Position numbers and translations under genes: made by a program
Shown: positions 1 to 5,723 of the stretch, piece after piece
Numbering within the stretch: the first letter of the stretch is position 1
Layout of the letters: every line of letters starts with the position of its first letter
Assembly (NCBI GenBank): GCA_003105245.1
Contig: PQAI01000011.1
Span: 2,126 to 7,848 of the forward strand
Origin: Betaproteobacteria bacterium
Lineage (GTDB): Bacteria > Pseudomonadota > Gammaproteobacteria > Burkholderiales > Usitatibacteraceae
Direction of reading: 5' to 3'
Length of the DNA stretch: 5,723 bases
Notes under the pieces: generated by a model
What the model saw: the letters and a program-made list of their open reading frames with translations, nothing else
The model's database searches: none
Told to the model about the DNA's origin: nothing

Positions 1-89
1 ATCACGAGGAGGGCCGAGGCGAACGCGAGGAGCGCGATCTCGGGGGCCGCGGGGGCCAGCGTGGCGAGCGAGAAGGTGGCGGTGTTCAT
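1..89 (-). CDS. nuoN: NADH-quinone oxidoreductase subunit N, N-terminal fragment (partial, cut by window edge)
   Basis: This is the 5' end of the gene for NuoN, the third antiporter-like proton-pumping subunit in the membrane arm of complex I. Only 29 codons and two extra bases are inside the window. My translation begins MNTATFSLATLAPAAPEI and continues into a hydrophobic stretch (LLAFASALLV), which fits the first membrane helix of NuoN and its usual APxxPEI-type entry. The ATG overlaps the nuoM stop codon in an ATGA arrangement (86-89). The 16 bases upstream of the ATG contain no purine-rich ribosome binding site, so translation probably depends on coupling to nuoM. The identity rests mainly on position directly after nuoM in the canonical order, supported by the short N-terminus. 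The gene is truncated by the window and shows no sign of being broken. Confidence 0.9.
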   Translation of the reverse strand, partial: MNTATFSLATLAPAAPEIALLAFASALLV

Positions 90-1576
90 GAGAGCTTGGA
101 GGTCGCCACGTGCTTCAGGAGCTCATGGATGGTGGGATTCATCACGTCCGCGAAGGGCTTGGGGTACACGCCCATCGCCAGCACGCAGGCGGCCAGCAGC
201 ACGAGGAAGACGAGCTCGCGCGCGTCCACGTCCTTGAGGGCCGCGACGTTCTCGTTGGCCACCTCGCCGTAGACCACGCGCTTCACCATCCACAGGGTGT
301 AGGCGGCGCCGAAGATGAGCGTGGTGGCGGCGAGGAAGGCGTACCAGAAGTTCACCTTGACCGCGCCCATGATCACGAAGAACTCGCCCACGAAGCCGCT
401 CGTGGCCGGAAGCCCCGAGTTGGCCATCGCGAAGAGCACGAAGAAGGCCGCGAAGACGGGCATGGTGTTGGCCACCCCGCCGTAGTCCGAGATCTGGCGG
501 GAATGCACGCGGTCGTAGAGCACGCCCACGCACAGGAACATCGCCGCGGAGACGAAGCCGTGCGAGACCATCTGCACCAGGCCCCCGAGCACGCCCTCGG
601 CGTTGAAGAGGAAGAAGCCGAGCGTGACGAAGCCCATGTGCGAGATGGACGAGTAGGCGATGAGCTTCTTCATGTCCGCCTGCACCAGCGCCACCAGGCC
701 GATGTAGACCACCGCCACGAGCGAGAGCGTGATCATGAAGCCGGCGAGCGCGTGCGAGGCGTCCGGCGCGATGGGCATGTTGAAGCGCAGGAAGCCGTAG
801 GCGCCGATCTTGAGGGTGATGGCCGCCAGGATCACGGAGCCTCCCGTGGGCGCCTCCACGTGCGCGTCCGGCAGCCACGTGTGCACCGGCCACATCGGCA
901 CCTTCACCGCGAAGGACATGAACATCGCGAGGAACACGAGCACCTGCGCCGTCATGCCGAGCGGCAGCTTGTGGTAGTCGAGGATCTCGAAGCTGCCGTT
1001 GGTCTTGTGGTAGAGGAAGATGAAGGCCGCGAGCATGAGCAGCGACCCCAGCAGCGTGTAGAGGAAGAACTTCACCGCCGCGTACACGCGGTTCGGCCCG
1101 CCCCACACCCCGATGATGAGGAACATGGGGATCAGCATCGCCTCGAAGAACACGTAGAAGACGATGGCGTCCAGGGCCGCGAAGGTGCCGTTGATGAGCC
1201 CGGACATGATGAGGAAGGCCGCGAGGTACTGGGCCACCCGGTCCGTGACCACCTTCCAGTGCGCGACCACCACCAGCACCGTCATGAAGCTGTTGAGCAG
1301 GATGAGCGGCATGGAGATGCCGTCCACGCCGAGGTGGTAGTTCACGTTGAAGAGCGGGATCCAGGCCTTGAGCTCCTCGAACTGCATGCCCGCGCCCGGC
1401 GCGGTGCTGAACCCCGTCCACAGGGGGAGGCAGGCGAGGAAGCCCAGCACGGAGCCCACCAGCGCCGTCCAGCGCGCCGCCGCGGGGCTGCGGTCGTTGC
1501 CCACTGCGAGGACGGCCACGCCGAAGGCGATCGGTAGCCACGTGACGAGGGAGAGGATAGGCAGGGACTGGGTCAT
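86..1576 (-). CDS. nuoM: NADH-quinone oxidoreductase subunit M (antiporter-like proton pump)
   Basis: NuoM is one of three Mrp-antiporter-like subunits of the complex I membrane arm, and it moves protons across the inner membrane during NADH:quinone electron transfer. The product is 496 residues, the usual length, and hydrophobic throughout, consistent with the family's 14 membrane helices. Key residues are in place: Glu145 in FFEAMLIP (E. coli Glu144), Lys225 in AVKVPMWP (Lys234), the HTWLPDAHVEAPTGG segment at 232-246, Lys256 in LKIGAY (Lys265), and Glu398 in GFVGEFF (Glu407). The start is MTQSLPIL. An open frame continues about 1.8 kb further upstream, but that part lies within nuoL in another frame and is Arg/His/Gly-rich with no membrane pattern. 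The chosen ATG has GAGG at 1583-1586 with a 6-nt spacer, overlapping the nuoL stop. The gap to nuoL is 8 nt, and the stop overlaps the nuoN start. Confidence 0.98.
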   Translation of the reverse strand: MTQSLPILSLVTWLPIAFGVAVLAVGNDRSPAAARWTALVGSVLGFLACLPLWTGFSTAPGAGMQFEELKAWIPLFNVNYHLGVDGISMPLILLNSFMTVLVVVAHWKVVTDRVAQYLAAFLIMSGLINGTFAALDAIVFYVFFEAMLIPMFLIIGVWGGPNRVYAAVKFFLYTLLGSLLMLAAFIFLYHKTNGSFEILDYHKLPLGMTAQVLVFLAMFMSFAVKVPMWPVHTWLPDAHVEAPTGGSVILAAITLKIGAYGFLRFNMPIAPDASHALAGFMITLSLVAVVYIGLVALVQADMKKLIAYSSISHMGFVTLGFFLFNAEGVLGGLVQMVSHGFVSAAMFLCVGVLYDRVHSRQISDYGGVANTMPVFAAFFVLFAMANSGLPATSGFVGEFFVIMGAVKVNFWYAFLAATTLIFGAAYTLWMVKRVVYGEVANENVAALKDVDARELVFLVLLAACVLAMGVYPKPFADVMNPTIHELLKHVATSKLS

Positions 1577-1582
1577 CTCTTC

Positions 1583-1586
1583 CCTC
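1583..1586 (-). promoter_or_regulatory. Ribosome binding site of nuoM, sharing bases with the nuoL stop codon
   Basis: The minus strand reads TGAGGGAAGAGATG from the nuoL stop to the nuoM start. The GAGG core lies 6 nt before the ATG, and its first two bases are the GA of the nuoL TGA stop. This supports the short nuoM start at 1576 over the long upstream open frame. It also suggests that ribosomes ending nuoL are placed to start nuoM. Confidence 0.75.
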
Positions 1587-3597
1587 AGATCCTCGAGTAC
1601 CAGAGCGTGAGCAGCGCGAACGCGCCGATGATCATCGTGAACGCGTAGTGGTAGACGTAGCCCGTCTGCAGGCGGCGGGCGAGCGCGGCGAACCAGCCCA
1701 CGAGCCGCGCGGTGCCGTTCACCATGAGGCCGTCGATCACGGTGCGGTCGCCCCACTTCCACAGGCCCCCGCCCAGGGCCCTCGCGCCGCCGGCGAAGAA
1801 CCAGTCGTTGAAGTCGTCGAAGCCGTACTTGCGCTCCAGGACCGTGGCCAGCGCCCCGGACTTCGCCTTGATGACGGCGGGCAGGTCCGGGCGGACGAGG
1901 TAGAGGTAGCCCGCGAGCCCCGCGCCGCCCAGCGCCAGCCAGAACGGCAGCGTCCCGAACGCGTGCAGGACCATGGCCCCGGCGCCGTGGAACTCCTTCG
2001 CCATCTCCTTCATCGTCTCCGTGGCCGCGATCGACTGGCCGAACCAGCCGCCGTAGAGCATCGGCTCGATGGCCCACCAGCCGATGGCCACCGAGGGGAT
2101 GGCGAGCAGCACCAGCGGCAGCGTCACCACCCAGGGCGACTCGTGGGGAGTCCCGTGAAACTCCTCGTGCCCCGGCTCCTCGTCGCCGCCGGCTCCCTTG
2201 GCGCCGTGGCCGCCGTGGTCGTCGCCCTCGCCGTGGAAGCGCTCCTTGCCGTGGAAGGCGAAGAAAACCAGGCGGAAGGAGTAGAAGCCGCCCACGAAGA
2301 CGCCGGCGAGCGCCAGCGCGTAGGCGAAGCCCGCGCCCGGCGTGGCCGACAGGTGCAGCGCCTCGATGATGGAATCCTTGGAGAAGAAGCCGGCGAAGGG
2401 CGGCAGGCCCGCGTTGGCGAGCGCGCCGATGAGCACCGTGGCGTAGGTGATGGGCATGTACTTGCGCAGCCCGCCCATCCTCCTCATGTCCTGCTCGTGG
2501 TGCAGGGCGATGATGACCGAGCCCGCGCCGAGGAAGAGCACGGCCTTGAAGAAGGCGTGCGTCATGAGGTGGAAGATCGCCACCGGGTAGGCGGCCGCCC
2601 CCAGCGCCATCGTCATGTAGCCCAGCTGCGAGAGCGTCGAGTAGGCCACCACGCGCTTGATGTCCGTCTGCACGATCGCCACCAGCGCCATGAAGAACGC
2701 GGTGATGGCGCCGATCACGATCACGAACGAGAGCGCGGCCTGCGAAAGCTCGAAGAGCGGCGACATGCGCGCCACCATGAAGATGCCGGCGGTCACCATC
2801 GTGGCCGCGTGGATCAGCGCGGAGATGGGCGTGGGGCCCTCCATCGAGTCCGGCAGCCAGACGTGCAGCGGGAACTGCGCGCTCTTGCCCATGGCGCCCA
2901 CGAAGAGGCCCACGCAGATGATCGTCCCCAGGGCCCACGACTGCCCCGGCAGGAGCTCGATGCCGGTGTAGGCGAGCGTCGGCGCCTTGGTGAACACCTC
3001 GGCGTAGTCGAGCGTGCCGAAGTAGGCGAAGACGAAGCCGATGCCCAGCAGGAACCCGAAGTCGCCCACGCGGTTCACGAGGAAGGCCTTCAGGTTCGCG
3101 TAGATGGCCGTCGGGCGCTTGAACCAGAAGCCGATCAGCAGGTAGGACACCAGGCCCACCGCCTCCCAGCCGAAGAAGAGCTGCAGGAAGTTGTCCGCCA
3201 TCACCAGCATCAGCATCGAGAAGGTGAAGAGCGAGATGTAGGAGAAGAAGCGCTGGTAGCCCGGGTCGTCGGCCATGTAGCCGATGGTGTAGAGGTGCAC
3301 CATGAGCGACACGAAGGTCACCACGACCATCATCACGGCCGTGAGGCGGTCGACGAGGAAGCCGACGTGGATGCTCCACCCCTGCCCCTCGAGCCAGGTG
3401 TAGAGGACCCCGGCGAAGGAGTTGCCCGCCGCCACCTCCTTGAGGAGCACGAGCGAGGCCAGGAGGGAGACCGCCACCGAGGCGATGGTCACCGTGTGCG
3501 CGAAGGCCCTCCCCAGCTTCCAGCCCAGGAGGCCGGCCAGCGCCGCCCCCACGAGCGGGGAGAAGGCGGCGAGGGTGGCGATCGTCATCAGCTCCAT
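1585..3597 (-). CDS. nuoL: NADH-quinone oxidoreductase subunit L (distal proton pump with lateral helix)
   Basis: NuoL is the most distal antiporter-like pump of complex I and carries the long lateral helix that runs along the membrane arm. The product is 670 residues, somewhat longer than E. coli NuoL (613). Functional residues are visible: Glu145 in FFGWEAVG, Arg176 and Asp179 in NRVGDFGF, Lys238 in AMGKSAQFPLHVWLPDSMEG (E. coli Lys229), His263 (His254), His343 and His347 (His334, His338), Lys351 (Lys342) and Lys408 in GFFSKDSI (Lys399). A hydrophilic loop at about 449-486 holds seven histidines among acidic and glycine residues. After it come further membrane helices, an amphipathic region at about 580-645 that includes part of the lateral-helix domain, and a last membrane helix at about 651-667. 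The start is MELMTIAT, with GAGG 5 nt upstream. An in-frame ATG at codon 4 is possible but has GGAG only 3 nt away. The gap to nuoK is 7 nt. Confidence 0.98.
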   Translation of the reverse strand: MELMTIATLAAFSPLVGAALAGLLGWKLGRAFAHTVTIASVAVSLLASLVLLKEVAAGNSFAGVLYTWLEGQGWSIHVGFLVDRLTAVMMVVVTFVSLMVHLYTIGYMADDPGYQRFFSYISLFTFSMLMLVMADNFLQLFFGWEAVGLVSYLLIGFWFKRPTAIYANLKAFLVNRVGDFGFLLGIGFVFAYFGTLDYAEVFTKAPTLAYTGIELLPGQSWALGTIICVGLFVGAMGKSAQFPLHVWLPDSMEGPTPISALIHAATMVTAGIFMVARMSPLFELSQAALSFVIVIGAITAFFMALVAIVQTDIKRVVAYSTLSQLGYMTMALGAAAYPVAIFHLMTHAFFKAVLFLGAGSVIIALHHEQDMRRMGGLRKYMPITYATVLIGALANAGLPPFAGFFSKDSIIEALHLSATPGAGFAYALALAGVFVGGFYSFRLVFFAFHGKERFHGEGDDHGGHGAKGAGGDEEPGHEEFHGTPHESPWVVTLPLVLLAIPSVAIGWWAIEPMLYGGWFGQSIAATETMKEMAKEFHGAGAMVLHAFGTLPFWLALGGAGLAGYLYLVRPDLPAVIKAKSGALATVLERKYGFDDFNDWFFAGGARALGGGLWKWGDRTVIDGLMVNGTARLVGWFAALARRLQTGYVYHYAFTMIIGAFALLTLWYSRI

Positions 3598-3602
3598 CGG
3601 CG

Positions 3603-3606
3603 CCTC
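3603..3606 (-). promoter_or_regulatory. Ribosome binding site of nuoL, sharing bases with the nuoK stop codon
   Basis: The minus strand reads TGAGGCGCCGATG from the nuoK stop to the nuoL start. The GAGG core is 5 nt before the ATG at 3597 and takes its first two bases from the nuoK TGA. The site favours MELMTIAT as the NuoL N-terminus over the second ATG three codons downstream. Confidence 0.7.
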
Positions 3607-3910
3607 ATCCCTTGAGCGAGCCCAGGTCGTCGACGTTGATCGACTTCAGGTTGCGGAAGAGCGTCACGAGGATCGCGAGCCCGATGGCCGACTCCGCGGC
3701 CGCCACGGTGAGGATGAAGAACACGAACACCTGTCCCGCGGGATCCCCCAGGAAGTGCGAGAAGGCGATGAAGTTCATGTTCACCGCGAGCAGCATGAGC
3801 TCGATGGCCATGAGGATCACGATGAGGTTCTTGCGGTTGAGGAAGATGCCCGCCACCGCGATGGCGAAGAGGACCGCCCCGAGGACGAGGTAGTGCGAGA
3901 GCGGGATCAT
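3605..3910 (-). CDS. nuoK: NADH-quinone oxidoreductase subunit K
   Basis: NuoK is a small membrane subunit (mitochondrial ND4L homologue) that links the quinone-site module to the antiporter-like pumps through buried glutamates. The product is 101 residues, the usual length, with three predicted membrane helices at about 4-22, 29-49 and 60-84. The two essential glutamates are present: Glu37 in [12 protein letters not shown] (E. coli Glu36) and Glu73 in [13 protein letters not shown] (Glu72). Arg26 in the first cytoplasmic loop matches E. coli Arg25. The ATG overlaps the nuoJ stop as ATGA (3907-3910), and a GGAAGGG stretch at 3919-3925 provides a ribosome binding site whose AGGG core lies 8 nt upstream. 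The same open frame extends upstream to 5035, but that part overlaps nuoJ and nuoI out of frame, is Arg/Pro-rich and is not coding. Confidence 0.98.
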   Translation of the reverse strand: MIPLSHYLVLGAVLFAIAVAGIFLNRKNLIVILMAIELMLLAVNMNFIAFSHFLGDPAGQVFVFFILTVAAAESAIGLAILVTLFRNLKSINVDDLGSLKG

Positions 3911-4542
3911 TTCGCCTGCCCTTCCGCGGGCGGCGTCCCGCGATCCGGCTCCACCTTCACGATCTTCAGGCGCGCGGCCTTGGTGGCGGAGAGCTGCGCG
4001 GCGGGATCCTGGTAGCGCGTCTCCTTGCGCCGGCGAAGCGTGAGCGCGATGGCGGCCACGATGGCCACCAGCAGCACGACGGCCGCCAGCTCGAACGGGA
4101 AGACGTAGTCGGTGTAGAGCAGGCGCCCGAGCTCCTTGGTGTTGGAGTAGCCGGGGGCGGGCTCCCCGGGCGGGGGCGCGGACTGCAGGCCGAACTCGCG
4201 GGCGCCCACGACGAGCGCCATCTCGAGCGCCATCAGCAGGCCCACGCCGCCGGCGAGCGGCACGTAGCGCCAGAAGCCCTCGCGCAGGCGGTCGAAGTTG
4301 ATGTCGAGCATCATCACCACGAAGAGGAAGAGGACCATCACCGCGCCCACGTAGACGAGGACGAGGGCGACCGCCAGGAATTCCGCGTGCAGCAGCAGCC
4401 ACAGGTCGGCGGCGGTGAAGAACGCGAGCACGAGCCACAGCGCCGCGTGCACGGGGTTGCGGGCCGTGATGACGCGCAGCGCCGCCAGGATCAGGATCCC
4501 GGCGCTCACGTAGAAGGCGATGAGGGGCAGGTTCGCGCTCAT
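3907..4542 (-). CDS. nuoJ: NADH-quinone oxidoreductase subunit J
   Basis: NuoJ is the ND6 homologue of complex I, a five-helix membrane subunit between NuoH and NuoK that couples quinone chemistry to proton pumping. The product is 211 residues. Helices are predicted at about 5-24, 30-50, 55-77, 92-113 and 146-169. The hallmark third helix, [19 protein letters not shown] (61-79), is the segment that carries the pi-bulge in solved structures, and Glu54 precedes it. A Pro/Gly loop (121-131) separates helices 4 and 5, and its DNA is unusually G-rich on the plus strand. A basic, hydrophilic tail from about 170 to 211 makes it longer than E. coli NuoJ (184), and I recall similar tails in betaproteobacteria. 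The start MSANLPLI follows the nuoI stop by 3 nt. The nearest GAGG is 12 nt upstream, a long spacer, so coupling to nuoI is likely. Confidence 0.97.
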   Translation of the reverse strand: MSANLPLIAFYVSAGILILAALRVITARNPVHAALWLVLAFFTAADLWLLLHAEFLAVALVLVYVGAVMVLFLFVVMMLDINFDRLREGFWRYVPLAGGVGLLMALEMALVVGAREFGLQSAPPPGEPAPGYSNTKELGRLLYTDYVFPFELAAVVLLVAIVAAIALTLRRRKETRYQDPAAQLSATKAARLKIVKVEPDRGTPPAEGQAK

Positions 4543-4545
4543 GTC

Positions 4546-5037
4546 TTAGCGGTACCTCGCGTCCTCGGCGCGGTCGGCGGCGATCTGCGCCTCGTACCGG
4601 TCGCCGATGGCGAGCAGCACGGGCTTGGTGTAGTAGAGGTCGCCCCTCGCCTCGCCGTGGTACTCGAGGATGCGGGTCTCGACGATGGAGTCCACGGGGC
4701 AGCTCTCCTCGCAGAAGCCGCAGAAGATGCACTTGGTGAGGTCGATGTCGTAGCGCGTGGTGCGCCGCGTGCCGTCCTGGCGCGCCTCGCTCTCGATGGT
4801 GATCGCCATCGCGGGGCACACCGCCTCGCACAGCTTGCAGGCGATGCAGCGCTCCTCCCCGTTGGGGTAGCGGCGCAGCGCGTGCAGGCCGCGGAAGCGC
4901 GCGCTCTGCGGCGTCTTCTCCTCGGGGAAGAAGACGGTGATCTTGCGCGCGAAGAGGAAGCGGCCGGTGAGCCCGAGGCCCTTCAGCAGCTCGGAGAGCA
5001 TGAGGCTCGAGACGATCTCCTTCGCCCGGTTCCACAT
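4546..5037 (-). CDS. nuoI: NADH-quinone oxidoreductase subunit I (2 x [4Fe-4S] ferredoxin-like)
   Basis: NuoI is the TYKY-type iron-sulfur subunit at the base of the peripheral arm. It passes electrons through clusters N6a and N6b toward NuoB and the quinone. Counting from the chosen start it has 163 residues. Two ferredoxin motifs are complete: Cys64, 67, 70 and 74 in [12 protein letters not shown], and Cys103, 106, 109 and 113 in [12 protein letters not shown]. The N-terminal part (about 10-35) is the amphipathic helix that docks on the membrane. The conserved [14 protein letters not shown] and DLYYTKP segments are also present. I chose the ATG at 5037 (MWNRAKEI) because GGGAG at 5047-5051 lies 9 nt upstream of it. 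An in-frame ATG three codons earlier, at 5046, overlaps the nuoH stop as ATGA but sits directly against that GGGAG with no spacer. It would give 166 residues. The gene ends with TAA, 3 nt before nuoJ. Confidence 0.97.
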   Translation of the reverse strand: MWNRAKEIVSSLMLSELLKGLGLTGRFLFARKITVFFPEEKTPQSARFRGLHALRRYPNGEERCIACKLCEAVCPAMAITIESEARQDGTRRTTRYDIDLTKCIFCGFCEESCPVDSIVETRILEYHGEARGDLYYTKPVLLAIGDRYEAQIAADRAEDARYR

Positions 5038-5042
5038 GGCCG

Positions 5043-5723
5043 TCATCTCCCGAACCAGATCGAGAACGGCGGCATGCCGCGCAGGGGATCGAGCATCATC
5101 ACGCCCGTCACCACGATCCACACCAGCGTCACCGGGATGAACACCTTCCAGCCCAGGCGCATGATCTGGTCGTAGCGGTAGCGCGGGAAGGAGGCCCGCA
5201 CCCACAGGAACATGAACATGAAGAAGGCGATCTTCGGCAGCAGCCACCAGATGCCGGGCGCGCCGAGGAGGCCCCACGCCGCCGGGAAGGGCGAGAGCCA
5301 CCCGCCCAGGAAGAGCAGGCTCGCGAGCGTGGACACCAGGATCATGTTCGCGTACTCGGCCAGGAAGAAGACCGCGAAGGTCATCCCCGAGTACTCGACG
5401 TGGAAGCCGGCCACCAGCTCGCTCTCCCCCTCGGCCACGTCGAAGGGGGCGCGGTTGGTCTCGGCCAGTCCGGCGATGAGGTAGACGACGAAGAACGGGA
5501 AGAGGGGCAGCCAGAACCACTCGAGGAAGCCCCACGCGCCGCCCTGGCGCATCACGATCTCGGTGAGGTTCAGGCTCTGCCCGGCCATGAGCGCGCCCAC
5601 CAGGGCGAAGCCCATCGCGATCTCGTAGGCCACGACCTGCGCCGCCGAGCGCATGGCGCCCAGGAAGGCATACTTGGAGTTCGAGGCCCAGCCCGCGATG
5701 ATGATCCCGTAGACGCCCATGGA
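5043..5723 (-). CDS. nuoH: NADH-quinone oxidoreductase subunit H, C-terminal part (partial, 5' end outside window)
   Basis: NuoH (ND1 homologue) anchors the peripheral arm in the membrane and forms most of the quinone-entry chamber. The last 226 residues are present. By alignment to E. coli NuoH (325 residues) roughly the first 120 are missing to the right. The frame is open to the window edge, and the ATG at 5720 is internal, because NuoH proteins continue upstream of the [20 protein letters not shown] segment. Numbering from the first full codon (5723-5721), Glu34 in AYEIAMG is a conserved channel glutamate. The hallmark cytoplasmic loop [20 protein letters not shown] runs from 88 to 107, with Asp95, Glu98, Glu100 and Glu102 matching E. 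coli Asp213, Glu216, Glu218 and Glu220. Further conserved segments are EYANMI and [18 protein letters not shown] (about 176-193), followed by a final membrane helix. The stop overlaps the alternative nuoI ATG. Confidence 0.97.
   Translation of the reverse strand, partial: SMGVYGIIIAGWASNSKYAFLGAMRSAAQVVAYEIAMGFALVGALMAGQSLNLTEIVMRQGGAWGFLEWFWLPLFPFFVVYLIAGLAETNRAPFDVAEGESELVAGFHVEYSGMTFAVFFLAEYANMILVSTLASLLFLGGWLSPFPAAWGLLGAPGIWWLLPKIAFFMFMFLWVRASFPRYRYDQIMRLGWKVFIPVTLVWIVVTGVMMLDPLRGMPPFSIWFGR
5047..5051 (-). promoter_or_regulatory. Ribosome binding site of nuoI, at the 3' end of nuoH
   Basis: The minus strand reads GGGAG, then ATGACGGCC, then ATG. The GGGAG is inside the last codons of nuoH and stands 9 nt before the ATG at 5037, a good distance, but 0 nt before the ATG at 5046. 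It is the main sequence evidence for the shorter NuoI start. Confidence 0.6.

Noticed and set aside
41..58. Two runs of five Gs on the plus strand near the nuoN start, considered as a quadruplex
   Set aside because: Only two G-runs of three or more lie close together, so the four-run pattern is not met.
110..1537. 475-residue open frame on the plus strand opposite nuoM
   Set aside because: It is composed mostly of His, Glu, Arg, Asp and Val with no domain pattern, which is typical of the reverse complement of GC-rich membrane-protein codons. It is fully explained by the real gene on the other strand.
1577..3379. Minus-strand open frame continuing about 1.8 kb upstream of nuoM, which would make a 1097-residue protein
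   Set aside because: The upstream part lies inside nuoL in a different frame. It is Arg/His/Gly/Pro-rich without membrane segments, whereas nuoL in the correct frame matches its family over the full length. NuoM proteins begin at MTQSLPIL or nearby, and this start has its own ribosome binding site. It is not a NuoL-NuoM fusion.
1648..3615. 655-residue open frame on the plus strand opposite nuoL
   Set aside because: Its length is striking, but it has the same His/Glu/Arg/Gly-rich composition, covers nuoL almost exactly and has no recognisable motif. Absence of stops comes from GC-rich third positions in nuoL.
3422..4015. 197-residue plus-strand open frame across the nuoL-nuoK-nuoJ junctions
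   Set aside because: It crosses three well-supported genes antisense, changes composition along its length and shows no domain.
3911..5035. Upstream extension of the nuoK frame to a 476-residue protein
   Set aside because: The extension overlaps nuoJ and nuoI out of frame and is Arg/Pro/Gly-rich. Only the last 101 residues match NuoK, starting at an ATG with a suitable site.
4387..5175. 262-residue plus-strand open frame opposite nuoJ, nuoI and nuoH
   Set aside because: It is an antisense shadow with a low-complexity Arg/Glu/Gly/Ala composition, over genes with clear Cys motifs and conserved loops on the other strand.
5047..5535. Upstream extension of the nuoI frame to a 329-residue protein
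   Set aside because: The extension lies within nuoH in another frame and is Arg/Pro-rich. NuoI proteins are about 160-180 residues, and the short start has a ribosome binding site.
1..5723. Search for mobile elements, CRISPR, tRNA, terminators or an inserted gene between nuo genes
   Set aside because: The gaps between genes are at most 8 nt and the gene order is canonical, which leaves no room for an insertion. I saw no direct or inverted repeat or T-tract hairpin.

Overview
The window is a stretch of one operon, read entirely from the minus strand. It encodes the membrane half of bacterial respiratory complex I (proton-translocating NADH:quinone oxidoreductase, NDH-1). Reading in the direction of transcription, from the right edge to the left, the genes are nuoH (5' part cut off by the window), nuoI, nuoJ, nuoK, nuoL, nuoM and the first 29 codons of nuoN (cut off by the left edge). 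This is the canonical nuo gene order. The genes are packed with gaps of 8 nt or less or with 4-nt ATGA overlaps, so there is no intergenic space. I see no promoter, terminator, RNA gene, repeat, mobile element or CRISPR array.

The organism is most likely a GC-rich member of the Pseudomonadota, probably a betaproteobacterium (Burkholderiales, Rhodocyclales or Nitrosomonadales type). The basis is my recall of family sequences: the form of NuoI, the NuoJ basic C-terminal tail, the His/acid-rich loop in NuoL followed by an SPWVVTLPL-like segment, and subunit lengths (NuoI 163, NuoK 101, NuoL 670, NuoM 496 residues) all fit that group. No rRNA or species marker is present, so the genus cannot be named.

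How the parts work together: NuoI carries two [4Fe-4S] clusters (N6a and N6b) that pass electrons from the NADH-oxidising arm toward the quinone. NuoH anchors that arm in the membrane and forms the quinone-entry site. NuoJ and NuoK link NuoH to the antiporter-like pumps NuoL, NuoM and NuoN, and the long lateral helix of NuoL braces the pumps. The charged residues used for proton transfer are present in every subunit that can be read in full, so the complex looks functional.

The window is ordinary core metabolism. I found no undescribed system. The long open frames on the plus strand and the long upstream extensions of minus-strand frames are by-products of GC-rich codon use in the nuo genes. 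Items worth a second look are small: a G-quadruplex-capable tract inside nuoJ, the His-rich NuoL loop, the NuoJ tail, two stop codons that share bases with the next gene's ribosome binding site, an ambiguous nuoI start, and a nuoN start without a visible ribosome binding site.
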